Assembly (NCBI RefSeq): GCF_017115105.1
Contig: NZ_JABXKH010000126.1
Coordinates: 1 to 40,005 of the forward strand
Direction of reading: 5' to 3'
DNA: 40,005 bases
From: Nostoc sp. NMS2
Lineage (GTDB): Bacteria; Cyanobacteriota; Cyanobacteriia; Cyanobacteriales; Nostocaceae
Position 1 is the stretch's first letter, and each line of letters begins with the position of its first letter. The position numbers were made by a program, and so were the translations under genes. Positions 19,515 through 28,417 of this stretch are shown here, piece by piece. The notes beneath the pieces were generated by a model that had not been told where the DNA came from, searched no databases, and saw nothing but the letters and a program-made list of their open reading frames with translations.

Positions 19515-20467
19515 TGGAGTTACAGGTGCAACCTAAATTAATTATTCATGGGGGAGCTGGTAGTTCTCTCCACGGTAAAGGCGGATTAGAGGCGGTGCGC
19601 CGATCGCTCCATACGGTAATAGAAGAAGTCTATTCTCTGCTATTGTCAGGAGCAACTGCTTCTGAGGCGGTGGTGCAGGGTTGCCAAATGCTCGAAGATA
19701 ACCCCCGCTTTAATGCTGGTACTGGTTCAGTACTGCAATCTGATGGTCAAATTCGTATGAGTGCTTCCCTGATGGATGGGGCATTAGGACGGTTTAGTGG
19801 TGTAATTAATATTTCGCGGGTGAAAAATCCCATTGAATTGGCACAATTTTTACAAAACTCGCCAGACCGAGTGCTATCAGATTTCGGATCGGCTGAGTTG
19901 GCGCGGGAAATGCAACTTCCCAGCTATAACGCTTTAACTGATTTGCGGTTACAAGAATGGATGCAAGAGCGCCAAGACAATTTTAAAAGCGCAATGGCTA
20001 ATGTGGTAGCGGAACCCGAACTGCTAGAAACCAGCAATGCTGGCCGCGGCACCATCGGCGTAGTAGCTTTAGATGTATCTGGTAGGCTAGCTGCTGGCAC
20101 TTCCACTGGTGGTAAGGGATTTGAGCGGATTGGAAGAGTAAGTGATTCTGCGATGCCAGCAGGTAATTATGCTACTAGTAATGCTGGTGTGAGTTGTACT
20201 GGCATTGGCGAAGATATCATTGATGAGTGTTTAGCTCCCCGAATTGTAGTCCGTGTCACTGATGGGATGTCCTTGAAGGATGCTATGCAGCGTTCCTTTG
20301 GGGAAGCGCACCAGAACAAACGGGATTTAGGAGCGATCGCTTTAGATGTCAGTGGAGCGATCGCTTGGGGGAAAACCTGCGAAATCTTACTCGCCGCCTA
20401 CCATGACGGCGAAAAAATTGGTGACACTTTGGAATGGACTGATAGTGAATTGATTGGCTATTCTTGA
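19514..20467 (+). CDS. Isoaspartyl peptidase/L-asparaginase (Ntn hydrolase)
   Basis: 317 aa, a plant-type/EcAIII-type asparaginase made as a precursor that cleaves itself before the nucleophile Thr. The site is NAGRGTIGVVALD, making T180 the new N-terminus of the beta chain. Other marks are IHGGAGSS at 11-18, NPRFNAGTGSVL at 63-74, the sodium-binding region and GTSTGGKGFERIGRVSDSAMPAGNYA after the cleavage site. It hydrolyses isoaspartyl dipeptides and asparagine, which links to turnover of damaged protein and, in cyanobacteria, to cyanophycin-derived beta-Asp-Arg. The gene starts on the last base of the DUF2256 stop and overlaps the convergent DUF29 gene by 10 bp at the 3' end. Confidence 0.92.
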   Translation: MELQVQPKLIIHGGAGSSLHGKGGLEAVRRSLHTVIEEVYSLLLSGATASEAVVQGCQMLEDNPRFNAGTGSVLQSDGQIRMSASLMDGALGRFSGVINISRVKNPIELAQFLQNSPDRVLSDFGSAELAREMQLPSYNALTDLRLQEWMQERQDNFKSAMANVVAEPELLETSNAGRGTIGVVALDVSGRLAAGTSTGGKGFERIGRVSDSAMPAGNYATSNAGVSCTGIGEDIIDECLAPRIVVRVTDGMSLKDAMQRSFGEAHQNKRDLGAIALDVSGAIAWGKTCEILLAAYHDGEKIGDTLEWTDSELIGYS

Positions 20468-20880
20468 ATCAGTTTCAGCGCTTCGGCTAAAGTTTCTTGC
20501 TGCTCAACCATCGCAGCTAATTCTTGAGCTTCATAACGCCCCTCAAAAGCTTCTAGCGCCGCTCTTTTCAGTGCCACTTGATATCCTTGTTGCAGAATAT
20601 CCATTAATTCTGCTTGATTCAAGTAAAAACCACCGGATTTGCGGCGCTTGTTTATTTTGTTGATTTCCCGCACCGTATTTTCTATAGAAACATCCCAAGA
20701 GCGAGTAGAACGTTTTTCAGCCTTTTGTTTAATTAAATGGATGAGCAGAATTACACCATAACTATCAATTTTATTGATTTTGTCACTGAGGCTCATTTCT
20801 TCTAACTCATCCACCAACAGCAGCGCTTCATAGATTTTGCCTTGTTCTAGAAGTTGCCTAAGTTCTAGCAGTTCTTCCAT
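20458..20880 (-). CDS. DUF29-family protein
   Basis: 140 aa, mostly helical and charged. The region YGVILLIHLIKQKAEKRSTRSWDVSIENTVREI matches the usual DUF29 core (LLxHLLKWQ..Rs.SW..sI..qR..I), and ALKRAALEAFEG near the C-terminus fits the same family. DUF29 is common in cyanobacteria and has no settled function. The ATG lies inside the HicB-like gene upstream, with a 23-bp overlap, so the two are translationally coupled. Its 3' end overlaps the convergent asparaginase gene by 10 bp. Confidence 0.75.
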   Translation of the reverse strand: MEELLELRQLLEQGKIYEALLLVDELEEMSLSDKINKIDSYGVILLIHLIKQKAEKRSTRSWDVSIENTVREINKINKRRKSGGFYLNQAELMDILQQGYQVALKRAALEAFEGRYEAQELAAMVEQQETLAEALKLIQE

Positions 20881-21073
20881 CTTCTGTAATTAGCCGATCT
20901 TGGACTTCAGAGGGTTCAGCTGTCTCAAAAAATAATTCCAATGCTTCAACCAAATTACTACGTGCTTCTTCGATGGTGTCACCTTGGCTAGCAATATCTA
21001 ATTCTGGACAAAGCGATACATAGCCCTTTTCTTCACGCTCAATAATCGCGGTAAGTTGTTTTGTTTTCCTCAT
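20858..21073 (-). CDS. HicB-like antitoxin-family protein
   Basis: 71 aa. The sequence KQLTAIIEREEKGYVSLCPELDIASQGDTIEEARSNLVEALELFFE is a clear HicB partial-RNase-H fold: a beta strand, Y-V-S-x-C-P-E-L-D/G, the S/C-Q-G-D-T motif, then an amphipathic EEA..NL.EAL helix. The DNA-binding ribbon-helix-helix found at the end of many HicB antitoxins is absent. The typical partner HicA (about 60 aa, dsRBD-like) is not present on either side. Instead a DUF29 gene overlaps the 3' end by 23 bp. Such orphan HicB proteins are frequent in cyanobacteria. Confidence 0.85.
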   Translation of the reverse strand: MRKTKQLTAIIEREEKGYVSLCPELDIASQGDTIEEARSNLVEALELFFETAEPSEVQDRLITEDGRTART

Positions 21074-21120
21074 CTTTTACCTCTAGTTGAATCAGCTAAC
21101 CTGATGATTTAATTATCGCT

Positions 21121-22473
21121 TTATTGGCTTTTCCTTTGCCAAGCAGGTTTCACCACCTGACGACTACGAGCAATCACCAGAGAATTATCAGGCACATCTT
21201 CTGTAACAGTGGAACCAGCTGCAATGTAAACATCATCTCCCAAGGTGAGCGGAGCCACTAAAACGCTATTAGCACCAGTTTTTGTGCGATCGCCTATTTT
21301 GGTACGATGCTTTTTCACGCCGTCATAATTGGCAGTAATTGTACCGGCACCAATATTCACCTGATTGCCGACAACGCTATCACCTATATATGACAAATGT
21401 GCCGCATTCGTGCGATCGCCTAATTGGGTATTTTTCAATTCCACAAAATTCCCCACACGGCAACCAGCACCCACTTCTACCTGACCGCGCAAATGAGCAT
21501 AAGGGCCAATTCGGCTTCCTGCCTGCACGGTGCTATTTATTACTACTGAATACTGCACGGTGACATTTTCACTCAACTGGCTATTTTCAACTAAACTTCC
21601 CGGACCAATATGACTTCCTGTTTTAATCACCGTATTTCCCCGCAGGTGAGTTTGGGGTTCAATAATTACATCTGGGTGTAATTCCACAGTTTCATCAATG
21701 GTAATGCTTGTGGGATCAATGAGGGTGACACCTGCTAGCATCCATTTTTCCTTGACTCGTTTTTGCAAAATCTCGTAGGCTGTTGCCAGTTGCAGGCGAT
21801 CGTTAATACCGAGAATTTCTTGGTTATCTTCAACATCCACCGCCATCACTTGTCCCACCTGAGTGACGGCATCAGTGAGATAGTATTCCTTTTGGGCATT
21901 GTTTGCCTGAAGGTGGGGAAGCACCTTTGCCAAATCTGGCCAACGGAAGCAGTAAACTCCAGCATTAATGCGCTGATTTTGTCTTTGAGCAGCAGTACAA
22001 TCTTTGTGTTCAACCATTTGCTGCACAATATTTTCATCGTTACAAAAAACTCGCCCGTAGCCTGTGGGATCTGGCAGATGCGAGGTAAGAATGGTGGCAG
22101 CATTCTGATTTTGGGCGTGAGTTTGTAACATCTGCTTGAGAGTTTCGCTACGTATCAACGGTAAATCGCCGTTAAGTATCAGCAAATCTCCTGTGTAATC
22201 TTCCAAGTGTGGAAGTAATTGCTGGATGGCATGACCTGTTCCCAGTTGTACAGTCTGTTCGACAAACTCCAAGTTAGGAATTGAATGCATGGCGGTTTGC
22301 ACTTCTTCGGACTGATACCCGACAATTACGATTCGTCGTGAGGGCAAAAGTGGTTCTACACTTTCGATAACTCTCTCGACTAGCGATCGCCCACCCAAAG
22401 AATGTAAAACTTTAGGTAAGCGTGATTTCATCCGTGTGCCGCGTCCCGCCGCTAGAATTGCTACAACTACCAT
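21121..22473 (-). CDS. glmU: Bifunctional UDP-GlcNAc pyrophosphorylase/GlcN-1-P acetyltransferase
   Basis: 450 aa, the usual length. The N-terminal uridyltransferase domain starts with [22 protein letters not shown] (LxxGxGTRMxS..PK signature) and contains QLGTGHAI and ILNGDLPLI. From about residue 250 the C-terminal left-handed beta-helix shows hexapeptide repeats ([31 protein letters not shown]), then [22 protein letters not shown] with the catalytic residues and the loop before TKIG. It makes UDP-N-acetylglucosamine for peptidoglycan and envelope polysaccharides. The gene is monocistronic, with a 150-bp gap to the HD-GYP gene upstream. Confidence 0.96.
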   Translation of the reverse strand: MVVVAILAAGRGTRMKSRLPKVLHSLGGRSLVERVIESVEPLLPSRRIVIVGYQSEEVQTAMHSIPNLEFVEQTVQLGTGHAIQQLLPHLEDYTGDLLILNGDLPLIRSETLKQMLQTHAQNQNAATILTSHLPDPTGYGRVFCNDENIVQQMVEHKDCTAAQRQNQRINAGVYCFRWPDLAKVLPHLQANNAQKEYYLTDAVTQVGQVMAVDVEDNQEILGINDRLQLATAYEILQKRVKEKWMLAGVTLIDPTSITIDETVELHPDVIIEPQTHLRGNTVIKTGSHIGPGSLVENSQLSENVTVQYSVVINSTVQAGSRIGPYAHLRGQVEVGAGCRVGNFVELKNTQLGDRTNAAHLSYIGDSVVGNQVNIGAGTITANYDGVKKHRTKIGDRTKTGANSVLVAPLTLGDDVYIAAGSTVTEDVPDNSLVIARSRQVVKPAWQRKSQ

Positions 22474-22626
22474 AATTAGCTATCAGCTATCAGTGAAATT
22501 ATGATTAATGCTGTTGGTACTTTAAGATTTAGGCTCAAATCATACCAAGCTAATCATAGAAGACTGAATATACAATGAGTCAGGATTATACCAATTTTTG
22601 CTCATTACGGCAGCGACAAAATACCC

Positions 22627-23856
22627 TTATTGCTGACAGCATCGAATAAACTGTGCAAATTGCTGCATTAATTGGGGATTACGCCAACCGGCATTAGCTT
22701 CTTCTAGCATCACTGAAAGTGCTTCTTCTGTGGTGAAAGCTATTTTGTAAGGTCGTTCACTGCTTAAAGCATCGTAAATATCAATTAATTGAAATACTTG
22801 TGCTAGATACGGAATATCATCCCCCTTGAGTCCATCAGGGTAGCCTGAGCCATCCCAGCGTTCATGGTGATGGCGAATAATGGGAATTACACCCCGCATA
22901 CTGCGTAGTGGCTGGCAAATTTTTTCTCCAATTAAAACGTGCTGCCGCATAATCTCCCAATCTTTGGGGGTGAGTTGGTCTTTTTTCAGCAGCACGGCAT
23001 CAGGAATACCCACCTTACCAATATCGTGGAGATAACCACCCCACATCAAATCTCGAATTTGGTGGCGTGAGAGGTTGAGGTATTCACCAAAAAGTTGTCC
23101 TAGTTTTACCAGGCGTTCACAATGGTTGCCTGTATTAGGATCGCGGCTTTCAATCGACATGGCAATGGAAAATAGTACTTGTTCGGCATGGTCTAAATCT
23201 TCGTTCAGACGCTTCTGCCGTACCAAGGACTTCACACGGGCCGCCAGTTCCACACGATCAAAAGGTTTGGTGAGAAAATCATCTCCCCCAACTTCGATTC
23301 CCCGAATGCGCGATCGCCTGTCATTTAATGCTGTAATAAAAATCACTGGGATTAGCCTAGTCTGCTCATCCTGTTTCAGCAATTGGCAAACTTCAAATCC
23401 ATCCATTCCTGGCATCATTACATCCAGCAAAATCAAATCTGGTTGTTTTTGAGTTACCAATCCTACAACAGTAGAACCTCTGTCTGCCTCAATCACTTCG
23501 TATCCTTCCATCCCCAAGAGGGCAACAGCAGTCATCCGACTGGCGGCATGATCGTCAACTACTAAAACCTTCGGCGGATCTAAATAAAACCCATTCACTT
23601 TAGAACCTTTGGCTTGTAGTGTTTTAGAGACTAATGAATCATCACCACAAGTAATATCAGATTTTATCCAAGAAGACACTGCTTGGTTATCTTCAAGCAT
23701 AAGGTCTTTTTGAGATAAGCCTAAAGAATAAGCCTCTACATTATTCTGCGATCCCATAACATGATTTGAACCAATACTCTTTACTGTGCTAATGGGGTTT
23801 GCTCCACTAACAATTTGTTCTATAAAGCCTGTATGGTTGGATTTCCATTGAATCAC
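22627..23856 (-). CDS. Response regulator with HD-GYP domain (c-di-GMP phosphodiesterase type)
   Basis: 409 aa from a GTG start; ATGs at M34 or M53 are possible, since the first 94 residues carry no recognisable domain. The receiver domain (95-215) has the acidic pair D101-D102, phosphoacceptor D145 in LLDVMMPGMDG and K197 in FLTKPF. The HD-GYP domain (225-405) has H277-D278 in LHDIGKVGIPD, HHHERWDGSGYPDG at 329-342 with the GYP at 338-340, and DIYDALSSERPYK. All metal and c-di-GMP residues typical of active enzymes are present. I infer phosphorylation-controlled c-di-GMP breakdown. The sensor kinase is not adjacent. Confidence 0.92.
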   Translation of the reverse strand: MIQWKSNHTGFIEQIVSGANPISTVKSIGSNHVMGSQNNVEAYSLGLSQKDLMLEDNQAVSSWIKSDITCGDDSLVSKTLQAKGSKVNGFYLDPPKVLVVDDHAASRMTAVALLGMEGYEVIEADRGSTVVGLVTQKQPDLILLDVMMPGMDGFEVCQLLKQDEQTRLIPVIFITALNDRRSRIRGIEVGGDDFLTKPFDRVELAARVKSLVRQKRLNEDLDHAEQVLFSIAMSIESRDPNTGNHCERLVKLGQLFGEYLNLSRHQIRDLMWGGYLHDIGKVGIPDAVLLKKDQLTPKDWEIMRQHVLIGEKICQPLRSMRGVIPIIRHHHERWDGSGYPDGLKGDDIPYLAQVFQLIDIYDALSSERPYKIAFTTEEALSVMLEEANAGWRNPQLMQQFAQFIRCCQQ

Positions 23857-24568
23857 AAAGGCACTCCAAGTTTTTGCACAAGTTAACAGTGTCAGATTTG
23901 AAAAAGAAATTTAATATTTGAATGTATCTGAGCTAGAGTTTTCGTAAGGATTATGCATTATTTCAAGCTGCTTATCTGAGTTTTTCGCAGCATATATATT
24001 TTATCTTACGAACAAGGGATGTCTTGTTGTCAAAATTTTTGCTTATAATTTCAGTATGATAAATTTGCACAAATGTTAAATCAGGTTTTTCACGGATATT
24101 CTTTAAAATAGCGCCAGAAAGCACTGTATTTGGTTAATTTATATCAAAATATAGGGTTTTTAGTTAAAAGTATTTATAGTAATGATTAGGTATACATATT
24201 TTTACTTACTTAATTATCTCAATACTCAAACAATACTGAAAAATTGTAAAATTACATATTATCATGAATTTAATTTATTTGGCTCTAAGCTCGACTCGAT
24301 CAATTTTTTTCGCAAGTACGATACTTCTGCGGAGTCGTTGCACGAATGCTATTGCTGAAACCTCTGTAGGACTGTCGTTTTACTTTTTGAAGCTAATCGA
24401 TAATCTGTGATGCAGAAAAAATATTTGCCAAAAAGCCAGGGTTTTTGCCGGATAAAGAAAACCGAGTTCTTAATTTTGGATAAAGTCGAGCTTAGAAGAT
24501 GTTTTAAAAATTAAAGGCTGAGGAAATAGTTTGTAATTGCGTAGGCGTAACCGTCGTAAATATCGCAA
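23857..24568. other. AT-rich intergenic region
   Basis: About 700 bp with no credible frame. Its only structure is the inverted pair TAAGCTCGAC at 24286-24295 and GTCGAGCTTA at 24485-24494, which may bound a 210-bp repeat element. The inside contains a TACGATACTTCTGCGGAGTCG-like piece of Nostoc dispersed-repeat character. The upstream part should hold the promoter of the HD-GYP gene, but no clear box is visible. Confidence 0.4.
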
Positions 24569-25489
24569 CTAGAAATTACTTCCCATAAAATCTCTGCCTT
24601 GTGTTCCCAATAGCCACCTTTTTTGCCAACGGGAGGTAGGTTCGAGTGAAGAGGCTTGTTGCTCTTGTTGTCGCCGCATCACTATCACTGCGGTTGAATC
24701 GCTCAAGTCAGGATCGCGATAGGGAATAGCAGCACGGGTTAGTAAGTGTTCTTTTTCAACTTGCGAGAGGGAAGTAAGTATTGAGTGGTTTTGAGACTCA
24801 CTACTTGCAGAATGTGCCACAGTACCAGGCGATCGCCTGCCTACTGGTGGGGTAGAAGCGATCGCCAAACCAGCAGACAAAAGTGCTGTGCGTACAGCAG
24901 CAGAACAAGAATAGGTGGCTAATAAACCATCTTGATGTAGACACAATGACAGTTGTTTAATAAATTCAACAGTCCATAATTGGGGACACTGTGTTGGTGA
25001 AAAGGGATCGAGGAAAATTGCGTCTGCCCAAAAACCCGACTGATGGACTAACGCGATCGTAGTTCTAGCATCGCCAATTAGTAGCTTTGCTTTCAGGCGA
25101 TCTGTTTGCACTTGATGCTCAAAAGCTAGCTGGGACAAGATTTCAGTATAGTTACAGTTCCAATTGTCGAACAAGTGATGAGCGATCGCAGCTTGTGGCA
25201 CTGCCGGATTCAGTTCTAAACCGATTACTTCAATATAACAACTGGGATTCACTGCCCAAATTGTCTGCAAAGCAGCAGCTGTGTTGTATCCTAGACCATA
25301 ACAAATATCCAATAGTCGCAAAACTGGTTTTTGAGCAACTGTAGCCAGTTGAGTAGGTTCCACAAACTTGAAAAAACTCTCCTGCTTCGCTCCATAATGG
25401 CTGTGAAAGGATTCACCAAACTCTTGAGAGACAAAGGTGAAAGAACCATCTGCTGTGAGCTTAGGTGTAAAATTCTCTAAGTCTGACAT
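24569..25489 (-). CDS. mnmD: MnmD-type tRNA (mnm5s2U34) methyltransferase
   Basis: 306 aa from the ATG at 25489. The frame opens 56 codons further upstream, but that part is AT-rich, Lys/Phe/Asn-laden and not conserved-looking. The methyltransferase core (MnmC-like, DUF752) starts with LTADGSFTFVSQEFGESFHSHYGAKQES. The SAM-binding motif is LLDICYGLGYN, followed by IEVIGLELNP and the DAIFLDPFSPTQCPQLW catalytic segment. The FAD oxidase half of bifunctional MnmC is absent, as in the stand-alone enzymes of cyanobacteria and Aquifex. It methylates nm5s2U34 in the wobble position of Glu/Gln/Lys tRNAs. A Ser/Pro-rich insertion follows the ATYSCSAAVRTAL motif. Confidence 0.88.
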   Translation of the reverse strand: MSDLENFTPKLTADGSFTFVSQEFGESFHSHYGAKQESFFKFVEPTQLATVAQKPVLRLLDICYGLGYNTAAALQTIWAVNPSCYIEVIGLELNPAVPQAAIAHHLFDNWNCNYTEILSQLAFEHQVQTDRLKAKLLIGDARTTIALVHQSGFWADAIFLDPFSPTQCPQLWTVEFIKQLSLCLHQDGLLATYSCSAAVRTALLSAGLAIASTPPVGRRSPGTVAHSASSESQNHSILTSLSQVEKEHLLTRAAIPYRDPDLSDSTAVIVMRRQQEQQASSLEPTSRWQKRWLLGTQGRDFMGSNF

Positions 25490-25673
25490 TTTATAAATAA
25501 AACGCGAATTATTTGTGAAGGCACAGAATTTATAATTGAACTTCCCGGATAAAAATTTGAAGTTATTTGTAAATAAATAACTACACATATCTGGTACTAC
25601 TAAATTCCGAAGTTTTAAGGATTTATAAATTGACAACTTTGCACAAATAGTATCCAAATTTTTTTACACAATT

Positions 25674-25727
25674 AATTAGTCTATCTTTGACTTGATAAGT
25701 CTTTATTAAGTCAAAGATAGACTAATT
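25674..25727. repeat. 20-bp perfect-stem inverted repeat
   Basis: AATTAGTCTATCTTTGACTT and its exact complement flank a 14-nt loop. It lies between the divergent mnmD and petJ genes, 145 bp upstream of the petJ operator. It could be a transcription stop for upstream noise, a small element, or a regulatory RNA structure. Confidence 0.6.
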
Positions 25728-25814
25728 CATGTTTTCTGAGAAAAAATGAAAAGCAACTTGTAGCTAGAGATCACTCTGTGTTAGAATCCAAAATTCTAAA
25801 GCTTTAAAGCGAAG

Positions 25815-25835
25815 TTTGACAGCGTGTCGTTTGAC
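25815..25835 (+). promoter_or_regulatory. Operator-like sequence upstream of petJ
   Basis: TTTGACAGCGTGTCGTTTGAC contains the palindrome GACA-GCG-TGTC (25818-25828), overlapping or just upstream of a TTGAC that could be a -35 box. It sits 80 bp before the ATG. The same sequence with one change occurs before the TonB receptor gene (30035-30055), so I read it as a shared repressor or activator site. Confidence 0.55.
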
Positions 25836-25908
25836 TATAAGAGCGGCTCAACTGACAATTATGGAGGATATTGCACCGAATAAGCCGTTATTGTAAAGGG
25901 AACACGAA

Positions 25909-26244
25909 ATGAGAAAAATGATTACAGTCATGCTGTTAGGCATAGCAATCTTCACATTTGCCTTCAGTAGTCCAGCTTTGGCAGGAGATGCTGTTAGTGG
26001 AGCTAAAGTATTTAGTGCTAATTGTGCCTCTTGTCACGCTGGAGGTAAGAATCTAGTTCAAGCTAACAAAAACCTGAAGAAGGAAGCTTTGCAAAAGTAT
26101 GATATGTACTCAGCAGAAGCGATTATTGCCCAGGTTACAAAAGGTAAAAATGCTATGCCTGCCTTCGGCAAACGTTTGAAAGCTGACCAGATTGAAGATG
26201 TAACTGCTTATGTGCTTTCTCAAGCAGATAAGGACTGGAAGTAG
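25909..26244 (+). CDS. petJ: Cytochrome c6
   Basis: 111 aa with a signal peptide (1-25, cleaved after ALA) and a mature protein of about 86 residues in the thylakoid lumen. Haem is bound by C39-x-x-C42-H43 (CASCH) with M83 in NAMPAF as the sixth ligand. [16 protein letters not shown] and the C-terminal helix [15 protein letters not shown] are family hallmarks. It carries electrons from cytochrome b6f to photosystem I or to terminal oxidase, replacing plastocyanin when copper is short; petJ is copper-repressed in the cyanobacteria studied. The ATG has AAGGGAA upstream. A hairpin terminator follows at 26375-26403. Confidence 0.96.
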   Translation: MRKMITVMLLGIAIFTFAFSSPALAGDAVSGAKVFSANCASCHAGGKNLVQANKNLKKEALQKYDMYSAEAIIAQVTKGKNAMPAFGKRLKADQIEDVTAYVLSQADKDWK

Positions 26245-26255
26245 AGTAATCTCTA

Positions 26256-26358
26256 ATACCATTTCTGTATGAAGATGCGCTTAGAAGACTAGACTTTAGG
26301 AGCAATTCATAAATTGCTCCTACATGAATAAAGTGTGGCCTCGCGCAGAATTGGTATA
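26256..26358. repeat. MITE-like palindromic element after petJ
   Basis: The ends ATACCATTTCTG and CAGAATTGGTAT are near-complements. A perfect inner hairpin (TAGGAGCAATT..AATTGCTCCTA, 26297-26322) lies between them. This is probably a dispersed small element. Confidence 0.55.
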
Positions 26359-26374
26359 ACTTCAAAAATTAACA

Positions 26375-26403
26375 ATTAGCGGGGCTTTTGTCCCGCTAAT
26401 TTT
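26375..26403 (+). terminator. Intrinsic terminator-like hairpin
   Basis: ATTAGCGGG and CCCGCTAAT pair around a short loop, followed by TTT. It lies 130 bp past petJ with the MITE in between, so it may have been petJ's own terminator before the insertion. Confidence 0.65.
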
Positions 26404-26529
26404 AGGTTTGCCAAAATTGTCAAATAGGATGCTTATACCAATTTTGGATTTTGGATTTTCGATTAATAGTCTTGATAAAAAGACTGTTCTAAGAACATCA
26501 AACAATACTACCTATCCTAATTTGGTACT

Positions 26530-27453
26530 ATGAGTGATTTCTGGCGATTATTTATCAGTACAATTATTGCTTTTCCTCTCACTTTCTTGACTTTATCTGC
26601 ACATTCAGCACCCGTTTCTATTATCCAAATTACAGCGAGTAATTTCTTGGAATTGGGTGTAGATAAGATGCAGCGCGGTAATTATCAGGAAGCAATAGAG
26701 AATTTCAATCAGGCGATTGAACTTGAGAAAGATTTTGCTGTTGCTTATAGCGATCGCTGTCTTGCTTATCTCCAATTACAAGATTACCATCAAGCTGCTA
26801 CAGATTGTACTCAAGCCATAAATTTTGCACCGGATAACTTTGAGGCTTATCTGAACCGGGGAGTAGCACACTACAGACAAGGGGATTATCTCACTGCTAT
26901 TGTCGATCATAATCGAGCGATCGCACTTAAACCCTACGATTTTCGAGCTTACTACAACCGAGGGCTAGCCTTTGCTGGGGATGGGAAAGACTCGCAGGCA
27001 ATTCTTGACTTTAATTTAGCTTTAACTCAAATTCCCCGAATTACTAGCTTACTGCTTGCAGATATCTACAATGACCGAGGTTTGGCGCATTTTGTCTTGC
27101 AAGATATCCAAGCAGCTATGCTCGACTTTAATCTAGCAATTCGTCTCAATGCTAACGATTATAGAGCGTATTTTAACCGGGGTTGTGCTTGCGGCCGAAA
27201 CGGAGATGACTTTGGTGCAGTGCATGATTTTTCCCAAGTCATCAGACTTAACCCCAGTAATGCCCAGGCTTACGTTAATCGGGGAGTAGCTCAGTATCAC
27301 TTAGGATATCATTTAGATGCGATCGCTGATTTACAAAAAGCATCTAAGTACTTTGAAAACCAAGGAAAGAGAGTTGCCTACGAAAAAACTCTAGATTTAC
27401 TGAAGAATTTGCGACAAAAAATTTCGTCTGCAACAGAAATCGCTCTTTTGTAA
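26530..27453 (+). CDS. Secreted TPR-repeat protein
   Basis: 307 aa. Residues 1-27 form a signal peptide or N-terminal anchor, with a hydrophobic core and cleavage probable after SAHSA. Seven tetratricopeptide repeats of 34 residues follow from about 37 to 290, each with the A-Y-x-N-R-G-x-A-x3-x-G-D-x2-A-I-x-D-x-N-x-A-I pattern (QAYVNRGVAQYHLGYHLDAIADLQKA is the last). TPR proteins are scaffolds, and this one is likely periplasmic or thylakoid-luminal. No partner is evident from the neighbours. It converges on the Uma2 gene with an 11-bp gap. Confidence 0.88.
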   Translation: MSDFWRLFISTIIAFPLTFLTLSAHSAPVSIIQITASNFLELGVDKMQRGNYQEAIENFNQAIELEKDFAVAYSDRCLAYLQLQDYHQAATDCTQAINFAPDNFEAYLNRGVAHYRQGDYLTAIVDHNRAIALKPYDFRAYYNRGLAFAGDGKDSQAILDFNLALTQIPRITSLLLADIYNDRGLAHFVLQDIQAAMLDFNLAIRLNANDYRAYFNRGCACGRNGDDFGAVHDFSQVIRLNPSNAQAYVNRGVAQYHLGYHLDAIADLQKASKYFENQGKRVAYEKTLDLLKNLRQKISSATEIALL

Positions 27454-27464
27454 GACTGTAAAGA

Positions 27465-28091
27465 CTATACAGGGTATCCACCAGCTTGAAAAATTTGTTC
27501 GGCGGTTAAATTTAATTCGGGGAACAGAGGTGAGATAATGCGATCGCTATCTTGAAACTGGCTGACTTGGTATTCTCCCTCAATTAAGGTGTAAAGCGAA
27601 ACAGTTGGTTGCTTGGGGTTGCCAATAAATCGCCTACCGCCTAAAGCAGCATAGTCTACAATCCAGTATTCTGGGATGCCTACAGCTTCATAGTCAGCAG
27701 CTTTTTTTAAATAATCATCACGCCAATTGCTACTCACTACCTCAACTACTAAGGGCATTGATTCCGCTTTGCTTACAGTAGATTCTTTTTTCCACAGAGT
27801 TTCGTTTACTAAATTGGGGCGATTTAATATCAGTACATCTGGTGAGTAAGCAGATTCATTTTCAGGCGGTTTGACTAATGCTGTTTTAGGTATGAAGTAG
27901 GGGAGATTTAAACGAATACATTCTCTAGTAATTTCAAAGGCTAAAAATCCAACTACCTCTTCATGATCGCCTGTTGGTTGGGACATTTCGACTATTACTC
28001 CATCATGCAACTCATAACGTTTTCCTGTGTTGTCTGGATATTTAGCAACGAATTCATCGAATGTAACTAGTTTGCGTAAGGCTTGAATCAT
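27465..28091 (-). CDS. Uma2 family protein (DUF820)
   Basis: 208 aa, a second member of the family in this window. It shows TFDEFVAKYPDNTGKRYELHDGVIVEM at the start, the SPDVLILN motif near 120, and the core MPLVVEVVSSNWRDDYLKKAADYEAVGIPEYWIVDY, which holds the E-x-V and K..DYE residues of the PD-(D/E)XK fold. The C-terminal FPELNLTAEQIF is also usual for this subgroup. The sequence differs strongly from the 9-kb copy, so the two are not a recent duplication. Function unproven. Confidence 0.87.
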   Translation of the reverse strand: MIQALRKLVTFDEFVAKYPDNTGKRYELHDGVIVEMSQPTGDHEEVVGFLAFEITRECIRLNLPYFIPKTALVKPPENESAYSPDVLILNRPNLVNETLWKKESTVSKAESMPLVVEVVSSNWRDDYLKKAADYEAVGIPEYWIVDYAALGGRRFIGNPKQPTVSLYTLIEGEYQVSQFQDSDRIISPLFPELNLTAEQIFQAGGYPV

Positions 28092-28417
28092 AAATTATTG
28101 TCTTCTATTGTGTTTGCGAAACGTCCATTTTTCTCAATCCTAACTTAATTCATAATTGTTACAAGGGAAAGGTATTTGAGGCTTATTTTTTTCGCCTTTT
28201 GGAGGCTAGCTTGCTTATTAAGCGCAATGTCTCTAGCCCTTCGAGATCGCACGTCTGAGAATTTGAGTGGTTGAGACAGAATAAAACATATCTCAACCCA
28301 GATTGAGATCATATTACCAATAGAACTGAGATCACACTTCAATGAGTTCATCTCGGCTAAACTGAATACTTATACTTAAATATAACAAATCCTCACATAG
28401 GAACTTAAATTATTGCA
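28092..28417. promoter_or_regulatory. Putative operator region with TGAGAT repeats
   Basis: GGTTGAGA (28269-28276) and TCTCAACC (28291-28298) form an inverted pair, and TGAGATCA occurs twice in direct orientation (28304-28311 and 28327-28334), about 85-150 bp before the coiled-coil gene. No gene is credible here; a 68-codon minus-strand frame lacks any family mark. Confidence 0.4.

Noticed and set aside
25490..25657. 56-residue N-terminal extension of MnmD
   Set aside because: AT-rich, Phe/Asn/Lys-heavy sequence with no domain. The ATG at 25489 begins the conserved part.
9059..28091. The two Uma2 genes as toxin-antitoxin or defence components
   Set aside because: Neither has a partner gene in operon, and the family is very abundant and scattered in cyanobacteria. 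Context gives no support.
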